Positions 1 through 7,792 of a stretch of DNA of 64,000 nucleotides are shown here, one piece after another. Source of the stretch: Pararhizobium sp. GTDB lineage: Bacteria; Pseudomonadota; Alphaproteobacteria; Rhizobiales; Rhizobiaceae. The notes under the pieces were generated by a model. The model saw only the letters and a program-made list of their open reading frames with translations. It did no database searches and was not told the DNA's origin. The first letter of the stretch is position 1, and each line of letters begins with the position of its first letter. The stretch is from contig CP051237.1 of NCBI GenBank assembly GCA_017794825.1, positions 1,736,001 through 1,800,000 of the forward strand. The letters run 5' to 3'. A program made the translations under genes and the position numbers.

Positions 1-579
1 TCGGTAATACCCGGTCGTGCTGTCGGCGCCGACAGTTCCCAGCAAAAGTCCGAAAATCACCATCGCAAGTCCCTTGAGCGCCGAACCCGGCGCGAGCGTG
101 GACGCCGCTATGAGGGCCAGCAGCATGACGGAAAAATATTCTGTCGAGCCGAATTCGCGCGCTATCGATGCAAGGTAAGGCGCGAGAAAGATCATGACCA
201 GGATCGCAAAAGAGCCTCCGGCGAACGACACGATCGTCGTCACGAAAAGCGCGACCCCGGCCTTCCCCTTCTTGGTCAGAGGATAACCATCAAGCGCAGT
301 GACTGCTGTTGAAGCGGTGCCCGGCAGGTTCAATAGTATGGAAGCGACCGATCCACCGTATTGCGCGCCGTAGAATATGCCCGCCAGCATTATGATCGCG
401 CCGGTCGGTTCGAGGTGGAATGTGAATGGAAGAAGGATCGATATGGTGGCGAGGGCTCCGACTCCGGGAAGCACGCCGATCGCCATGCCGATCGTCGCCC
501 CGGCAATGCAGAGAAACAGCATTTCAGGCGCCAGAGCCACGGAGAAGCCATGCGCAAGGTTCGATAGAACATCACTCAT
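1..579 (-). CDS. TTT transporter large permease TctA (partial)
   Basis: Large membrane subunit of a tripartite tricarboxylate transporter, which imports carboxylates with a periplasmic TctC-type binding protein. The reading frame stays open from the ATG at 579 to the window edge (193 codons), so the C-terminal part is missing. Family features are clear: an N-terminal GVLPGVGALATISILLP segment, YGAQYGGSVASILLNLPGT, and GLLLGTVGADSTTG near the edge. The start overlaps the stop of the tctB-like gene by four bases (ATGA), so the two are translationally coupled. It is the last visible gene of the minus-strand operon tctC - DUF336 - tctB - tctA. The substrate cannot be read from the sequence. Confidence 0.93.
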   Translation of the reverse strand, partial: MSDVLSNLAHGFSVALAPEMLFLCIAGATIGMAIGVLPGVGALATISILLPFTFHLEPTGAIIMLAGIFYGAQYGGSVASILLNLPGTASTAVTALDGYPLTKKGKAGVALFVTTIVSFAGGSFAILVMIFLAPYLASIAREFGSTEYFSVMLLALIAASTLAPGSALKGLAMVIFGLLLGTVGADSTTGYYR

Positions 580-1043
580 GGCAGGGCCACGTAGTCGAGA
601 GGGACGCCGAATCCTGTAATGAAGAGCACCGCGCCAGCAACCGAGATCGCTATAGCGGCGAGAAGTGTCTCGACGACGCGCCGTCCCGGATAAGCCATCG
701 ACGCAATTACAACGAGCGCAAAGGTCGCTGGAACGAAACCGAAGCGCTGGACGGTCAATATCCACGTGATCATGGAAAGCGAGATTGCGGCGATCGGCAG
801 GAATCTCGACTTTTCCAGTCGCGTCGGATCCATGAAACCATTGAAGGCGATCGCCAACCCCAAAAGGGTGAGTATCACCGATACGACGACTGGCAGGAAT
901 CCCGGCCCGATCCGCGCCATCGACCCGAATCCGAAACTCCAGGCGTCGATTCCCGATAACGCTCCTATGACAATCAGCACAAGCCCGCAGACAAATTCCC
1001 TGCGGGCCCATTTGAATTGAACACTACTCTCGGGGTTCTGCAC
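576..1043 (-). CDS. TTT transporter small permease TctB (DUF1468)
   Basis: Small membrane subunit of the TTT transporter, about 155 residues with four predicted hydrophobic segments. The second begins RIGPGFLPVVVSVILTLLG, a typical TctB signature (family knowledge). I prefer the GTG at 1043, which has AGG six bases upstream. A TTG at 1067 would give 163 residues and overlap the preceding DUF336 gene by 17 bases. The stop overlaps the tctA start. Its partner subunits are tctA at 1-579 and the binding protein at 1608-2585. Small TctB subunits diverge strongly, so the call rests partly on position. Confidence 0.85.
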   Translation of the reverse strand: MQNPESSVQFKWARREFVCGLVLIVIGALSGIDAWSFGFGSMARIGPGFLPVVVSVILTLLGLAIAFNGFMDPTRLEKSRFLPIAAISLSMITWILTVQRFGFVPATFALVVIASMAYPGRRVVETLLAAIAISVAGAVLFITGFGVPLDYVALP

Positions 1044-1050
1044 GGTGCGC

Positions 1051-1584
1051 CTATTCGAAGCTTTCAAGACGCTCCTTGAGGCCTATTTTCTCATAGACCT
1101 CTCGGAGATGCTTCTTGGCGGCGTCAGAGAGATCGGAATCGACCGGCTCGTGCGTCCAGCCCACGATCTTCCGGGCGTGTCGTCCCATGACCTCATCCTG
1201 ATCTGACGTAGCGCCACTGATCCCGTAGAAGCCAATCACATCATTGCCGTCGAAGATCGGGGCAGCGCCACCCGATGCTGCGGTCCGTCCACCGGACAAG
1301 ACCGCAGCATTGATGAGAAATTGCGGATTTCTCTCCTGAAACCACTTCTGGATCACGAGACCATCGGGAAAACGTGGACTCATCGTACGGAACGCCGCAA
1401 TCGTGTATGCTTTCGCTATTGCAGTATCCGCCGTAATGAACCCTGCGCGGTCCATCCGCTCCACCGCGATGATATTGCCCTCGGGGCCCACGACGGCGGT
1501 GGAGACCGGCGCTCCCAATTCGAGCGCTTTTTCTTCCACCGCATCGAAGAAGGGACGGCATTCCTTTGCGGTCAATCTGCGCAT
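1051..1584 (-). CDS. GlcG/HbpS-family (DUF336) protein
   Basis: A 177-residue protein of the GlcG/HbpS family, small single-domain proteins of uncertain role often coded beside catabolic or transport genes; one member, HbpS, binds haem. Visible family features are AVVGPEGNIIAVERMDRA near residue 30, the central segment with AIAKAYTIAAF, and a glycine-rich stretch GGRTAASGGAAPIF. The ATG at 1584 has a good ribosome site (GGGAG, about nine bases upstream). It sits between tctC and tctB in the same operon, which is unusual for a transporter and suggests it helps process or sense the imported compound (inference). No signal peptide is visible. Confidence 0.85.
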   Translation of the reverse strand: MRRLTAKECRPFFDAVEEKALELGAPVSTAVVGPEGNIIAVERMDRAGFITADTAIAKAYTIAAFRTMSPRFPDGLVIQKWFQERNPQFLINAAVLSGGRTAASGGAAPIFDGNDVIGFYGISGATSDQDEVMGRHARKIVGWTHEPVDSDLSDAAKKHLREVYEKIGLKERLESFE

Positions 1585-1607
1585 TTCGCTGCTCTCCCTT
1601 CGTGCGC

Positions 1608-2585
1608 TTATTCAACGGTGATGTTTGCGTCTTCGGCGACCTTGGCCCAGTTCGAGACCTCGGTATTAATGTACTCCGCCAGCTCTGCCGGAGTGCCGCC
1701 GAGCTTCTCGATTCCCGAATTCGCGAAACCTTTGCTGACCGTTTCTGACGCCAGCGCTTTCTGTACTGCGTCATTGAGCTTGGCGATCACGGTTTCCGGC
1801 GTGCCAGCGGGCGCGACAAGTCCGAACCAGACCGAGGTATCGAATCCTTTCACAGCGGTCTCATCCACGGTCGGCGTATCGGGAAGTTTCGACGAACGCT
1901 TGAGAAGCGATGACGCAAGCGGGACGATCGACCCCTCACTGATCGCAGACAGTGCGGATGACTGGGGCGCAAAGACGAAGTCGATACGTCCGGCGGCAAG
2001 ATCGCGCACCGCATCACCGCTTCCCTTGTATGGGACGTGGGTCACCTGCGTTCCGGTGGACGATGCGAACAGTTCCGCCGAAAGGTGCGGGGCCGTTCCG
2101 ACACCGGCAGATCCGTACAGAAGCGGATCATCGCTCTCCTTCATCTTTGCCAGCAATTCATCGATAGTAGAAACACCGAGATCGGCTCGGGCCACAAGAA
2201 TCATGGGCACTGCGCCGACCGTGCTGACTGGCGTGAAATCGCCTGGAAAATCGAAACTCACGTCTCGCTTCAAGCCGGTGTTGATCGTGTTGGCGACGGT
2301 GCCCATCAGCAGCGTGTAGCCGTCCGCATCCGCTTCCGCGACCGCCTGAGTAGCCACATTGCTGGCCGCGCCCGGGCGATTCTCGACCAAAACACGTTCT
2401 CCAAGAATTTCGCCCATCGAATCGGCGAGCAGTCTCGACGCGACATCGGTCGAGCTGCCCGCAGAGAACCCGACGAGGATCGTTATGGGTTTGCTTGGAA
2501 AATTCTCCTGGGCGGACGACGACGAGGCCACTGCGAGAATTCCGACAGCGGCGACGATAGCTGGTCTTAGAAAATCGAACTTCAT
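1608..2585 (-). CDS. TTT periplasmic binding protein TctC (Bug family)
   Basis: Extracytoplasmic solute receptor of the Bug/TctC family, 325 residues, the usual length. A signal peptide ends near SSSSA-QE around residue 25. The mature start FPSKPITILVGFSAGSSTDV carries the family's first ligand loop, and YGSAGVGTAPHLSAELF and HVPYKGSGDAVRDLAAGRID are further hallmarks. The ATG at 2585 is preceded by GGGAGG. First gene of the minus-strand TTT operon, so it would capture the substrate for the TctA/TctB at 1-1043. Bug proteins bind very diverse carboxylates, so the ligand is unknown. Confidence 0.94.
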   Translation of the reverse strand: MKFDFLRPAIVAAVGILAVASSSSAQENFPSKPITILVGFSAGSSTDVASRLLADSMGEILGERVLVENRPGAASNVATQAVAEADADGYTLLMGTVANTINTGLKRDVSFDFPGDFTPVSTVGAVPMILVARADLGVSTIDELLAKMKESDDPLLYGSAGVGTAPHLSAELFASSTGTQVTHVPYKGSGDAVRDLAAGRIDFVFAPQSSALSAISEGSIVPLASSLLKRSSKLPDTPTVDETAVKGFDTSVWFGLVAPAGTPETVIAKLNDAVQKALASETVSKGFANSGIEKLGGTPAELAEYINTEVSNWAKVAEDANITVE

Positions 2586-2637
2586 TTTTTCCTCCCGGCT
2601 TGATGCCTTCTCATCGGTTCGCGCATGACGTCAACGA

Positions 2638-2789
2638 TGTCAAATCGATAATCTTATAATATCGATCAGTTTTTCTAATTTAATATCAAATTTCAATCCA
2701 ATATTCTGAGTTTTTCAGTACATGTTTTCAGCACTTTCTCATATCAATTAAGAATTTTGAATTGCTGATTTCAATTTATCGATTTGACA
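2638..2789. promoter_or_regulatory. Inverted operator-like pair between the two TTT operons
   Basis: TGTCAAATCGATAA at 2638-2651 is repeated exactly as its reverse complement at 2776-2789. One copy lies near each of the two divergent operons. Inside the left copy, ATCGATA (2644-2650) and TATCGAT (2660-2666) form a second inverted repeat with nine bases between them. The region between is strongly AT-rich. The likely reading is a pair of sites for one regulator, such as the GntR or LysR protein coded at 7-8.8 kb, switching both operons together (inference). Confidence 0.6.
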
Positions 2790-2837
2790 TTTCAGGCCGT
2801 TTGTCATTCCCTCCGCGTCAACAGGGAGATGCGCTGC

Positions 2838-3197
2838 ATGGATATTGAAGCCATACGCGATGGCTATTCGAACATGATCGGGATGGTTCCGCCAAAGGTC
2901 GCGAAACGTCTGGAATTGAGCAACGAGCTGGATTCCGAGGCGTTGGGGATGCTTGAGGAATTACGGGCGAGTTTCCTCGATTCAAAACACATCGACCAGA
3001 CCAACGTTCAACTCATCGCTTTTGCGATTTTGCTGACCCAGACTTCGGCGGCAGCGAAATTTCACGCCAAGGCGGCGCTAAAAGCCGGCGCGACGCGTGA
3101 ACAGCTGCACGACGCGGCCAAGATCGCGTTTCTATTCAGGGGACTTGCAGCGTTCAACCACGCGGGCGAGATCCTGGACGAGGTATTCTCGGAATAG
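2838..3197 (+). CDS. Carboxymuconolactone decarboxylase-like protein
   Basis: A 119-residue all-helical protein of the AhpD/carboxymuconolactone decarboxylase superfamily. The core is FHAKAALKAGATREQLHDAA followed by a LFRG segment. The CxxC pair that AhpD-type peroxidases use is absent (alanines and lysine precede the histidine), so a peroxidase role is unlikely and a decarboxylase or isomerase-like role is more plausible. I chose the ATG at 2838 because GGGAG lies nine bases upstream; the longer frame from 2784 has no ribosome site. First gene of the plus-strand TTT operon, which ends with a LigI-like hydrolase, so a link to aromatic ring-cleavage acids is reasonable but inferred. Confidence 0.82.
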   Translation: MDIEAIRDGYSNMIGMVPPKVAKRLELSNELDSEALGMLEELRASFLDSKHIDQTNVQLIAFAILLTQTSAAAKFHAKAALKAGATREQLHDAAKIAFLFRGLAAFNHAGEILDEVFSE

Positions 3198-3232
3198 ATC
3201 ACCCACAATCACCATTTCTCAGGGAGGATTTA

Positions 3233-4189
3233 ATGAAGACGATCATGAAATCGTTGCTCACAGCCGCCGCAGTGGCGGTGGCTGTAACGGGCGCAACGGC
3301 AGCCGACTATCCGGAAAAGAACCTTGAATTCATCGTTCCTTTCCCGCCGGGCGGAGCAAGCAATTTTATCGGCCGTGCAATCGCAAAGGAACTGTCGGCC
3401 GATCTTGGCCGGGAGATCACCGTGCTCAACAGGGCCGGAGCCGCCGGAACCGTTGGCGCGGCCGAATTGGCAAGGGCGGAGCCGGACGGTTATACGATCG
3501 GCATCCTCACCTCGACGCCACTGGTCATGAAGCCTCAGTCGACAAAGCTGCCCTATGATCTGAGCAGCTTTTCCTTGATCTGTCGCGGCTTCGACAACCC
3601 GCTCATTCTGACAGTCAGCGCAAAGTCGGATATCAATACGCTCGAGGATCTCATCGCCTTGGCGAAGGAGAACCCGACGGCTGTGAAATTTTACACCGAA
3701 GGTCCTGGCACGCTTCAGGACATCGCCATGGGCGCCTTGCAGGAGGCCGGAGAATTCAAAGCGATCGGCGTGCCGATGACCGGTCACCAGACGGCGGTTC
3801 AGAACCTGCTTTCCGGCGTCATCACCGTAGCGCCACTTACCGCGGACTCTGTTATCGGCAGTCCTGAACTTCTCAAGCCCATCGCAATCATGTCACGCAA
3901 TCGCGTGCCGAACCCGGATGTGGCGACCGTGAACGAAGTTCTGAACGCTGACGTCGTCTACAGTCTGACTGGAGCAGTCGTCGCTCCGGCAGGGCTCGAG
4001 GAAGCGAAATACGATCGGCTGGTCGCCGCTTGCGAAAACGCCCAGAAGGCTCCCGAATTCGTCGAGACGCTCGAAAGCTATTCGATGCCGCCGGTGACCG
4101 AGACTGGCGCAGGGTTCGCGGAAGCGTTCAAATCCGAATACGATTCAGTCGGAAAGTACATGGCTGAAAACGGCATGACGCCGAACTGA
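3233..4189 (+). CDS. TTT periplasmic binding protein TctC (Bug family)
   Basis: Second Bug/TctC solute receptor, 318 residues. The signal peptide ends near ATA-AD (residue 24). The mature N-terminus has LEFIVPFPPGGASNFIGRAI, the first ligand loop, and FYTEGPGTLQDIAMGALQEA stands where the second loop is expected, diverging from the usual YGSAG type. Strong ribosome site (GGGAGG) before the ATG. It works with the TctB and TctA that follow. The sequence differs clearly from the receptor at 1608-2585, so the two systems probably take different substrates. Confidence 0.93.
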   Translation: MKTIMKSLLTAAAVAVAVTGATAADYPEKNLEFIVPFPPGGASNFIGRAIAKELSADLGREITVLNRAGAAGTVGAAELARAEPDGYTIGILTSTPLVMKPQSTKLPYDLSSFSLICRGFDNPLILTVSAKSDINTLEDLIALAKENPTAVKFYTEGPGTLQDIAMGALQEAGEFKAIGVPMTGHQTAVQNLLSGVITVAPLTADSVIGSPELLKPIAIMSRNRVPNPDVATVNEVLNADVVYSLTGAVVAPAGLEEAKYDRLVAACENAQKAPEFVETLESYSMPPVTETGAGFAEAFKSEYDSVGKYMAENGMTPN

Positions 4190-4210
4190 TAATCGGGTAT
4201 CTCGTGATTT

Positions 4211-4233
4211 CCCGCACTCGATACGAGTGCGGG
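4211..4233 (+). terminator. Hairpin between tctC and tctB
   Basis: CCCGCACTCG, a three-base loop ATA, and CGAGTGCGGG form a perfect ten-base-pair stem 21 bases after the tctC stop. It is followed by ATTTCGGGTTT rather than a clean run of T. Such hairpins after a binding-protein gene commonly stabilise its message or partly stop transcription, so the receptor is made in excess over the membrane parts (inference). Confidence 0.65.
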
Positions 4234-4259
4234 ATTTCGGGTTTCTGCACTGGTTTCAA

Positions 4260-4700
4260 ATGGTCAATGTCTCCACGATATCCGGCGCCTGTTTCCTGGT
4301 CTTCTGGATCGGCATGTATACCTACGCCGCGCAATCGCCGTTCGCAGGACGTGAGGGTCCCATTTCGTACGACCCGCTCTTCTATCCCAATCTGTTGATT
4401 CTGGGTGGCTTCCTCCTCTCACTGATCGTGCTGATAAAAGGCCTTCGGACCAAGGAGATCACATCGAAACCGGGGTTCAGGGCGTTCGGCGTCATGGCGA
4501 TCGCCGGCCTATACCTGCTGCTTTTGAAACAGGCAGGCTTCATGATTTCGAGCTTTGTGCTGATCGTCGCCTTGGCCGCATTTTCCGGTTATCGCAAACC
4601 ATTTCCTTTGCTCGCTTCTGCAGCGGCGCTGACGGTAGTAACATGGCTTGTTTTCACCCAGTTGCTTCAGGCGCCCCTGCCGGCATTTCCCCGGATCTGA
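4260..4700 (+). CDS. TTT transporter small permease TctB (DUF1468)
   Basis: Small membrane subunit of the second TTT system, about 146 residues with four hydrophobic segments (STISGACFLVFWIGMY, LLILGGFLLSLIVLI, the MAIAGLYLLLL and VLIVALAAF region, and a C-terminal one). A GTG at 4227 gives 157 residues, but it lies inside the strong hairpin at 4211-4233, so the ATG at 4260 is preferred although its ribosome site is weak. It sits between tctC and tctA in the normal TTT order. The protein family diverges quickly; position supports the call as much as sequence. Confidence 0.8.
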   Translation: MVNVSTISGACFLVFWIGMYTYAAQSPFAGREGPISYDPLFYPNLLILGGFLLSLIVLIKGLRTKEITSKPGFRAFGVMAIAGLYLLLLKQAGFMISSFVLIVALAAFSGYRKPFPLLASAAALTVVTWLVFTQLLQAPLPAFPRI

Positions 4701-4707
4701 AGCCGCC

Positions 4708-6210
4708 ATGTCCGGATTGGAAGTGATCACATCGGCGGCTGAGCTGCTGTTCAGCTGGCAAGCGATCATCGCGCTTGTCGGCGGCACATTGCTCGGCGTG
4801 GCCATCGGCGTGCTGCCCGGCCTCGGACCTGCCGTCGGCGTCTCGCTGGCGCTGCCGCTGACTATTGGAATGGAGCAAATACCTGCAATCACCATGTTGC
4901 TCGGTATTTACGCCGGCTCGGTCTATGGAGGCTCCGTCACCGCCATCCTGATCAACACGCCGGGAACGCCATCGTCGGCGGCAAGCTGCCTCGACGGATA
5001 CCCAATGGCGCGCAAGGGGCTGCTCGGCGAAGCACTTGGATACGCAGCCTTCGCATCCGTTTTCGGCGGCATCGTATCCACCGTCATACTTGCGCTTTCG
5101 GCGCCGCAACTTGCCGAATGGGCGCTTGAATTCGGCCCGTCTGAAATGTTCGCGCTCGCAGTGTTCGCTTTGACCTGCATTGCCTCGGTTTCGACAGGAA
5201 GCATTGCGAAAGGCTTGCTTACCGGGATATTCGGTCTGTTCCTTGCCGTGATCGGACAGGATGTCTTCACCGGCGAGACCAGGTTCAACTTCGGTGTATT
5301 CGAGCTGTCCGCCGGCCTGTCTTTGGTTCCCATTCTCGTTGGTCTTTTCGCATTGTCGGAAGTCTTCACGAGGCTGGCGAGCCCGGACATTGCGGAGGCG
5401 GTTCCCGATACGCCGACCAATTTCCGCTTTCCGGGTGTCTCGGCCATCAAGGGAATATGGGTTGTCCTCGCCAAGAGCAGCATTATCGGCACGTTTCTCG
5501 GGATCCTGCCCGGGATCGGACCGACCACCGCATCTTTCGTCAGCTACGCGGAGGCGCGAAGGACTTCATCGAAACCGGAAACATTCGGCCAGGGCAACCC
5601 GGAAGGTCTCGTCGCCAGCGAAACGGCCAACAACGCCGTAACCGGCGGCGCGCTCGTGCCGACCCTTGCTCTTGGCGTGCCGGGCGACCCGATAACCGCA
5701 ATCCTTCTCGGCGCGCTCGTGATAAAGGACATCGCGCCCGGCCCGAGCCTGTTCATCCAGCACGGCGACCTCGTGAGCGCGCTTTTCATGGGATTGCTGC
5801 TGGTCAACGTCATCCTTCTGCCGATCGCCAAGTATTTCGCGGCGATCTGGAGACGCGTCTTGATGTTGCCGGAACCGCTGATGTTGTCGGGTGTCACGAT
5901 GCTCATCGGCGTCGGCGTCTACACATTGAACAACTCGCTCTTGGACATGGCGACAGTGTTTACGGCAGGTGTCGTCGGGTATCTCCTGAGGCTTGCCCGC
6001 TTTCCCTTGGCGCCGATCATTATCGGCTTCGTACTCGGTCGCATGATAGAGGAGAACCTGCGCATGGGGCTGATCGTTTTTGACAATGACGTCAGTGCAT
6101 TCTTCCTTCGCCCGATCCCGCTGACGCTTTATGCGCTTTCCGTTGTTTTCGTCTTCTGGCCGCTGATAGCCGGCATGTTCCAAAGGCGCCGGGCGCGAAA
6201 GCAGGTCTGA
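4708..6210 (+). CDS. TTT transporter large permease TctA
   Basis: Large permease, 500 residues from the ATG at 4708, with about 11-12 hydrophobic segments. Family signatures are GVLPGLGPAVGVSLALPLT near residue 35, YGGSVTAILINTPGTPSSAA near residue 75, and LGILPGIGPTTASFVSYAEA in the second half, the repeated glycine-proline motifs of TctA. The open frame extends upstream to 4648 but would overlap tctB, so the start after the tctB stop is chosen. It forms the channel with the TctB at 4260 and receives substrate from the TctC at 3233. The next gene follows four bases after its stop. Confidence 0.95.
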   Translation: MSGLEVITSAAELLFSWQAIIALVGGTLLGVAIGVLPGLGPAVGVSLALPLTIGMEQIPAITMLLGIYAGSVYGGSVTAILINTPGTPSSAASCLDGYPMARKGLLGEALGYAAFASVFGGIVSTVILALSAPQLAEWALEFGPSEMFALAVFALTCIASVSTGSIAKGLLTGIFGLFLAVIGQDVFTGETRFNFGVFELSAGLSLVPILVGLFALSEVFTRLASPDIAEAVPDTPTNFRFPGVSAIKGIWVVLAKSSIIGTFLGILPGIGPTTASFVSYAEARRTSSKPETFGQGNPEGLVASETANNAVTGGALVPTLALGVPGDPITAILLGALVIKDIAPGPSLFIQHGDLVSALFMGLLLVNVILLPIAKYFAAIWRRVLMLPEPLMLSGVTMLIGVGVYTLNNSLLDMATVFTAGVVGYLLRLARFPLAPIIIGFVLGRMIEENLRMGLIVFDNDVSAFFLRPIPLTLYALSVVFVFWPLIAGMFQRRRARKQV

Positions 6211-6214
6211 CTGA

Positions 6215-7069
6215 ATGCGTGATTGCCTTTCCCCGCTTCCACCAAGGAGACCCGCAACCGCGCTTCCTGAAGGCGCGGTCGACACTCATTGCCACGTCAT
6301 CGGTCCTGTCACCCAGTATCCGCTCGCCGAAGGACGAACCTATACGCCGCAGGATGCTCCGGTCTCCGACTACCTGAAATTGCGACGCACGCTTGGCATC
6401 GATCGATCGGTCATCGTTCAGCCAGGCGCACACGGCTTCGACAACCGAGTCACCGTGGATGCAGTGACGAAAATCGGGGAAACCGCAAGGGGAATCGTTG
6501 TGGTTCCGCCGGAGACGCCCTTGGAAACACTGTCAGAAATGAATGACAATGGAATTCGGGGGTTGCGCCTTTCCACATTGTTGCGTGGCGGTTCCGGCAT
6601 GGAAGGATTGCCGGACCTCGCTCGAAAGATCGAGCCGCTAGGCTGGCACATTCTCTTTCATCTGAAAGAAGCGAATGAGCTCGTCGATCTTGCACCATTG
6701 CTCAGGGATTGCCCCGTCCCGGTTGTGTTGGACCATATCGCGCGGACGCGCGGCTCGGACGGCGTTGACAGCGCTCATTTCAGGGCATTGATCAATTTGC
6801 TGGAGACGACAGATCATTGCTGGACGAAAGTTTGCAGCTGGTATCGGCTTTCGAATTCTGCTGACCATTCGGACGTGGCGAAACTGGCTCAAAAGGTGAT
6901 CGCCGCCCGTCCTGACCGGGTATTGTGGGGCTCCAACTGGCCACACCCGCTCCTGTTCGAACCGCCGATGCCCGACGACGCGGACCTCGTCGATGAATTT
7001 GCGGAATGGGCCGGGCCCGAGCTTACCCGGATCCTGGTGAACAATCCGGTTCGGCTCTACGGTTTTTGA
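6215..7069 (+). CDS. LigI-like amidohydrolase (2-pyrone-4,6-dicarboxylate hydrolase family)
   Basis: A 284-residue TIM-barrel metal hydrolase of the amidohydrolase-2 type. It opens with VDTHCHVIGP (the HxH metal motif), then SVIVQPGAHGFDNRV, VVLDHIARTRG, and ends with RVLWGSNWPHP (the catalytic aspartate region is replaced here by SNWPH as in LigI relatives) and a C-terminal NNPVRLYGF. These match the 2-pyrone-4,6-dicarboxylate lactonase (LigI) group from memory. It is four bases behind tctA and belongs to the same operon, so it probably hydrolyses what the transporter brings in, perhaps a lactone or pyrone dicarboxylate (inference). The exact substrate is uncertain because this family has many uncharacterised branches. 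Confidence 0.82.
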   Translation: MRDCLSPLPPRRPATALPEGAVDTHCHVIGPVTQYPLAEGRTYTPQDAPVSDYLKLRRTLGIDRSVIVQPGAHGFDNRVTVDAVTKIGETARGIVVVPPETPLETLSEMNDNGIRGLRLSTLLRGGSGMEGLPDLARKIEPLGWHILFHLKEANELVDLAPLLRDCPVPVVLDHIARTRGSDGVDSAHFRALINLLETTDHCWTKVCSWYRLSNSADHSDVAKLAQKVIAARPDRVLWGSNWPHPLLFEPPMPDDADLVDEFAEWAGPELTRILVNNPVRLYGF

Positions 7070-7078
7070 CGTCAAGCC

Positions 7079-7792
7079 TCAGAACTTGACCCACTCGCGA
7101 GCGCGCGTGAACACGCGCTCGATATGCCGGGCCAGCAACAGACTTGCCATTTCCACGTCGTGGTCGAGCACCGATTCCATTATCATCCGGTGATCTTTGA
7201 CAATCTGATCCGCGGGCGGCGCCTGCTCTACGGATTTGCGGCGGTACCTGTCCGCATGGTCGAACAGTAGTTCCTGAAACCGGGCGAGCCATTCGGAGTT
7301 CGCGCCGCCGATCAAGGCCCGATGATATTCGCGATGCGCAGCTTCCCATTTCTCGAATGCGCCGCCTTCTGACCTTCGGCGTGCGTCATCGAGCGCGGAG
7401 AGCTTTGAATAGGAGCTTGCGACGTTCTCGAAATAGCTGCTGTCCCCAAACTGGATGGACCGCCTGAGACCTTCACATTCGATGAGTTTTCGCTGGTCGG
7501 TCACGTCGCGAAGACTGTCGAGCGACAACGCCGTTATCCGATATCCGCGATGCTCCTCTCCGACCACGAAACCTTCGGAGGAAAGCTGCGAAAGCGCTTC
7601 CCGGATCGGCGTCGGTCCGATGCCCAGATCCTTTTGAAGTTGCTTGATCGTTATGCGCTCCCCCGCCGCCAACCGCTCGTCCAGAATGGATTTGCGGATC
7701 AATTCATGAGCCGTGCGCGTCAGCGTGCCATAGCCGCGGCGCTTCCGGCTTTCCTCGGCGCCTGCCTTGGTTGAGACGTCCTGCAGCTTCAT
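7079..7792 (-). CDS. GntR-family regulator, FCD type
   Basis: A 237-residue transcription factor. The N-terminal winged helix (about residues 22-90) contains LGIGPTPIREALSQLSSEGF, the recognition helix region of GntR proteins. The C-terminal FCD domain has the metal or ligand histidines in AHREYHRAL and in LLARHIERVF. FCD regulators usually sense organic acids and repress neighbouring catabolic operons. It is convergent with the amidohydrolase gene (nine bases apart) and its start overlaps the stop of the LysR gene by four bases, so the two regulators are made together. The inverted pair at 2638-2789 is a candidate target. Confidence 0.93.
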   Translation of the reverse strand: MKLQDVSTKAGAEESRKRRGYGTLTRTAHELIRKSILDERLAAGERITIKQLQKDLGIGPTPIREALSQLSSEGFVVGEEHRGYRITALSLDSLRDVTDQRKLIECEGLRRSIQFGDSSYFENVASSYSKLSALDDARRRSEGGAFEKWEAAHREYHRALIGGANSEWLARFQELLFDHADRYRRKSVEQAPPADQIVKDHRMIMESVLDHDVEMASLLLARHIERVFTRAREWVKF

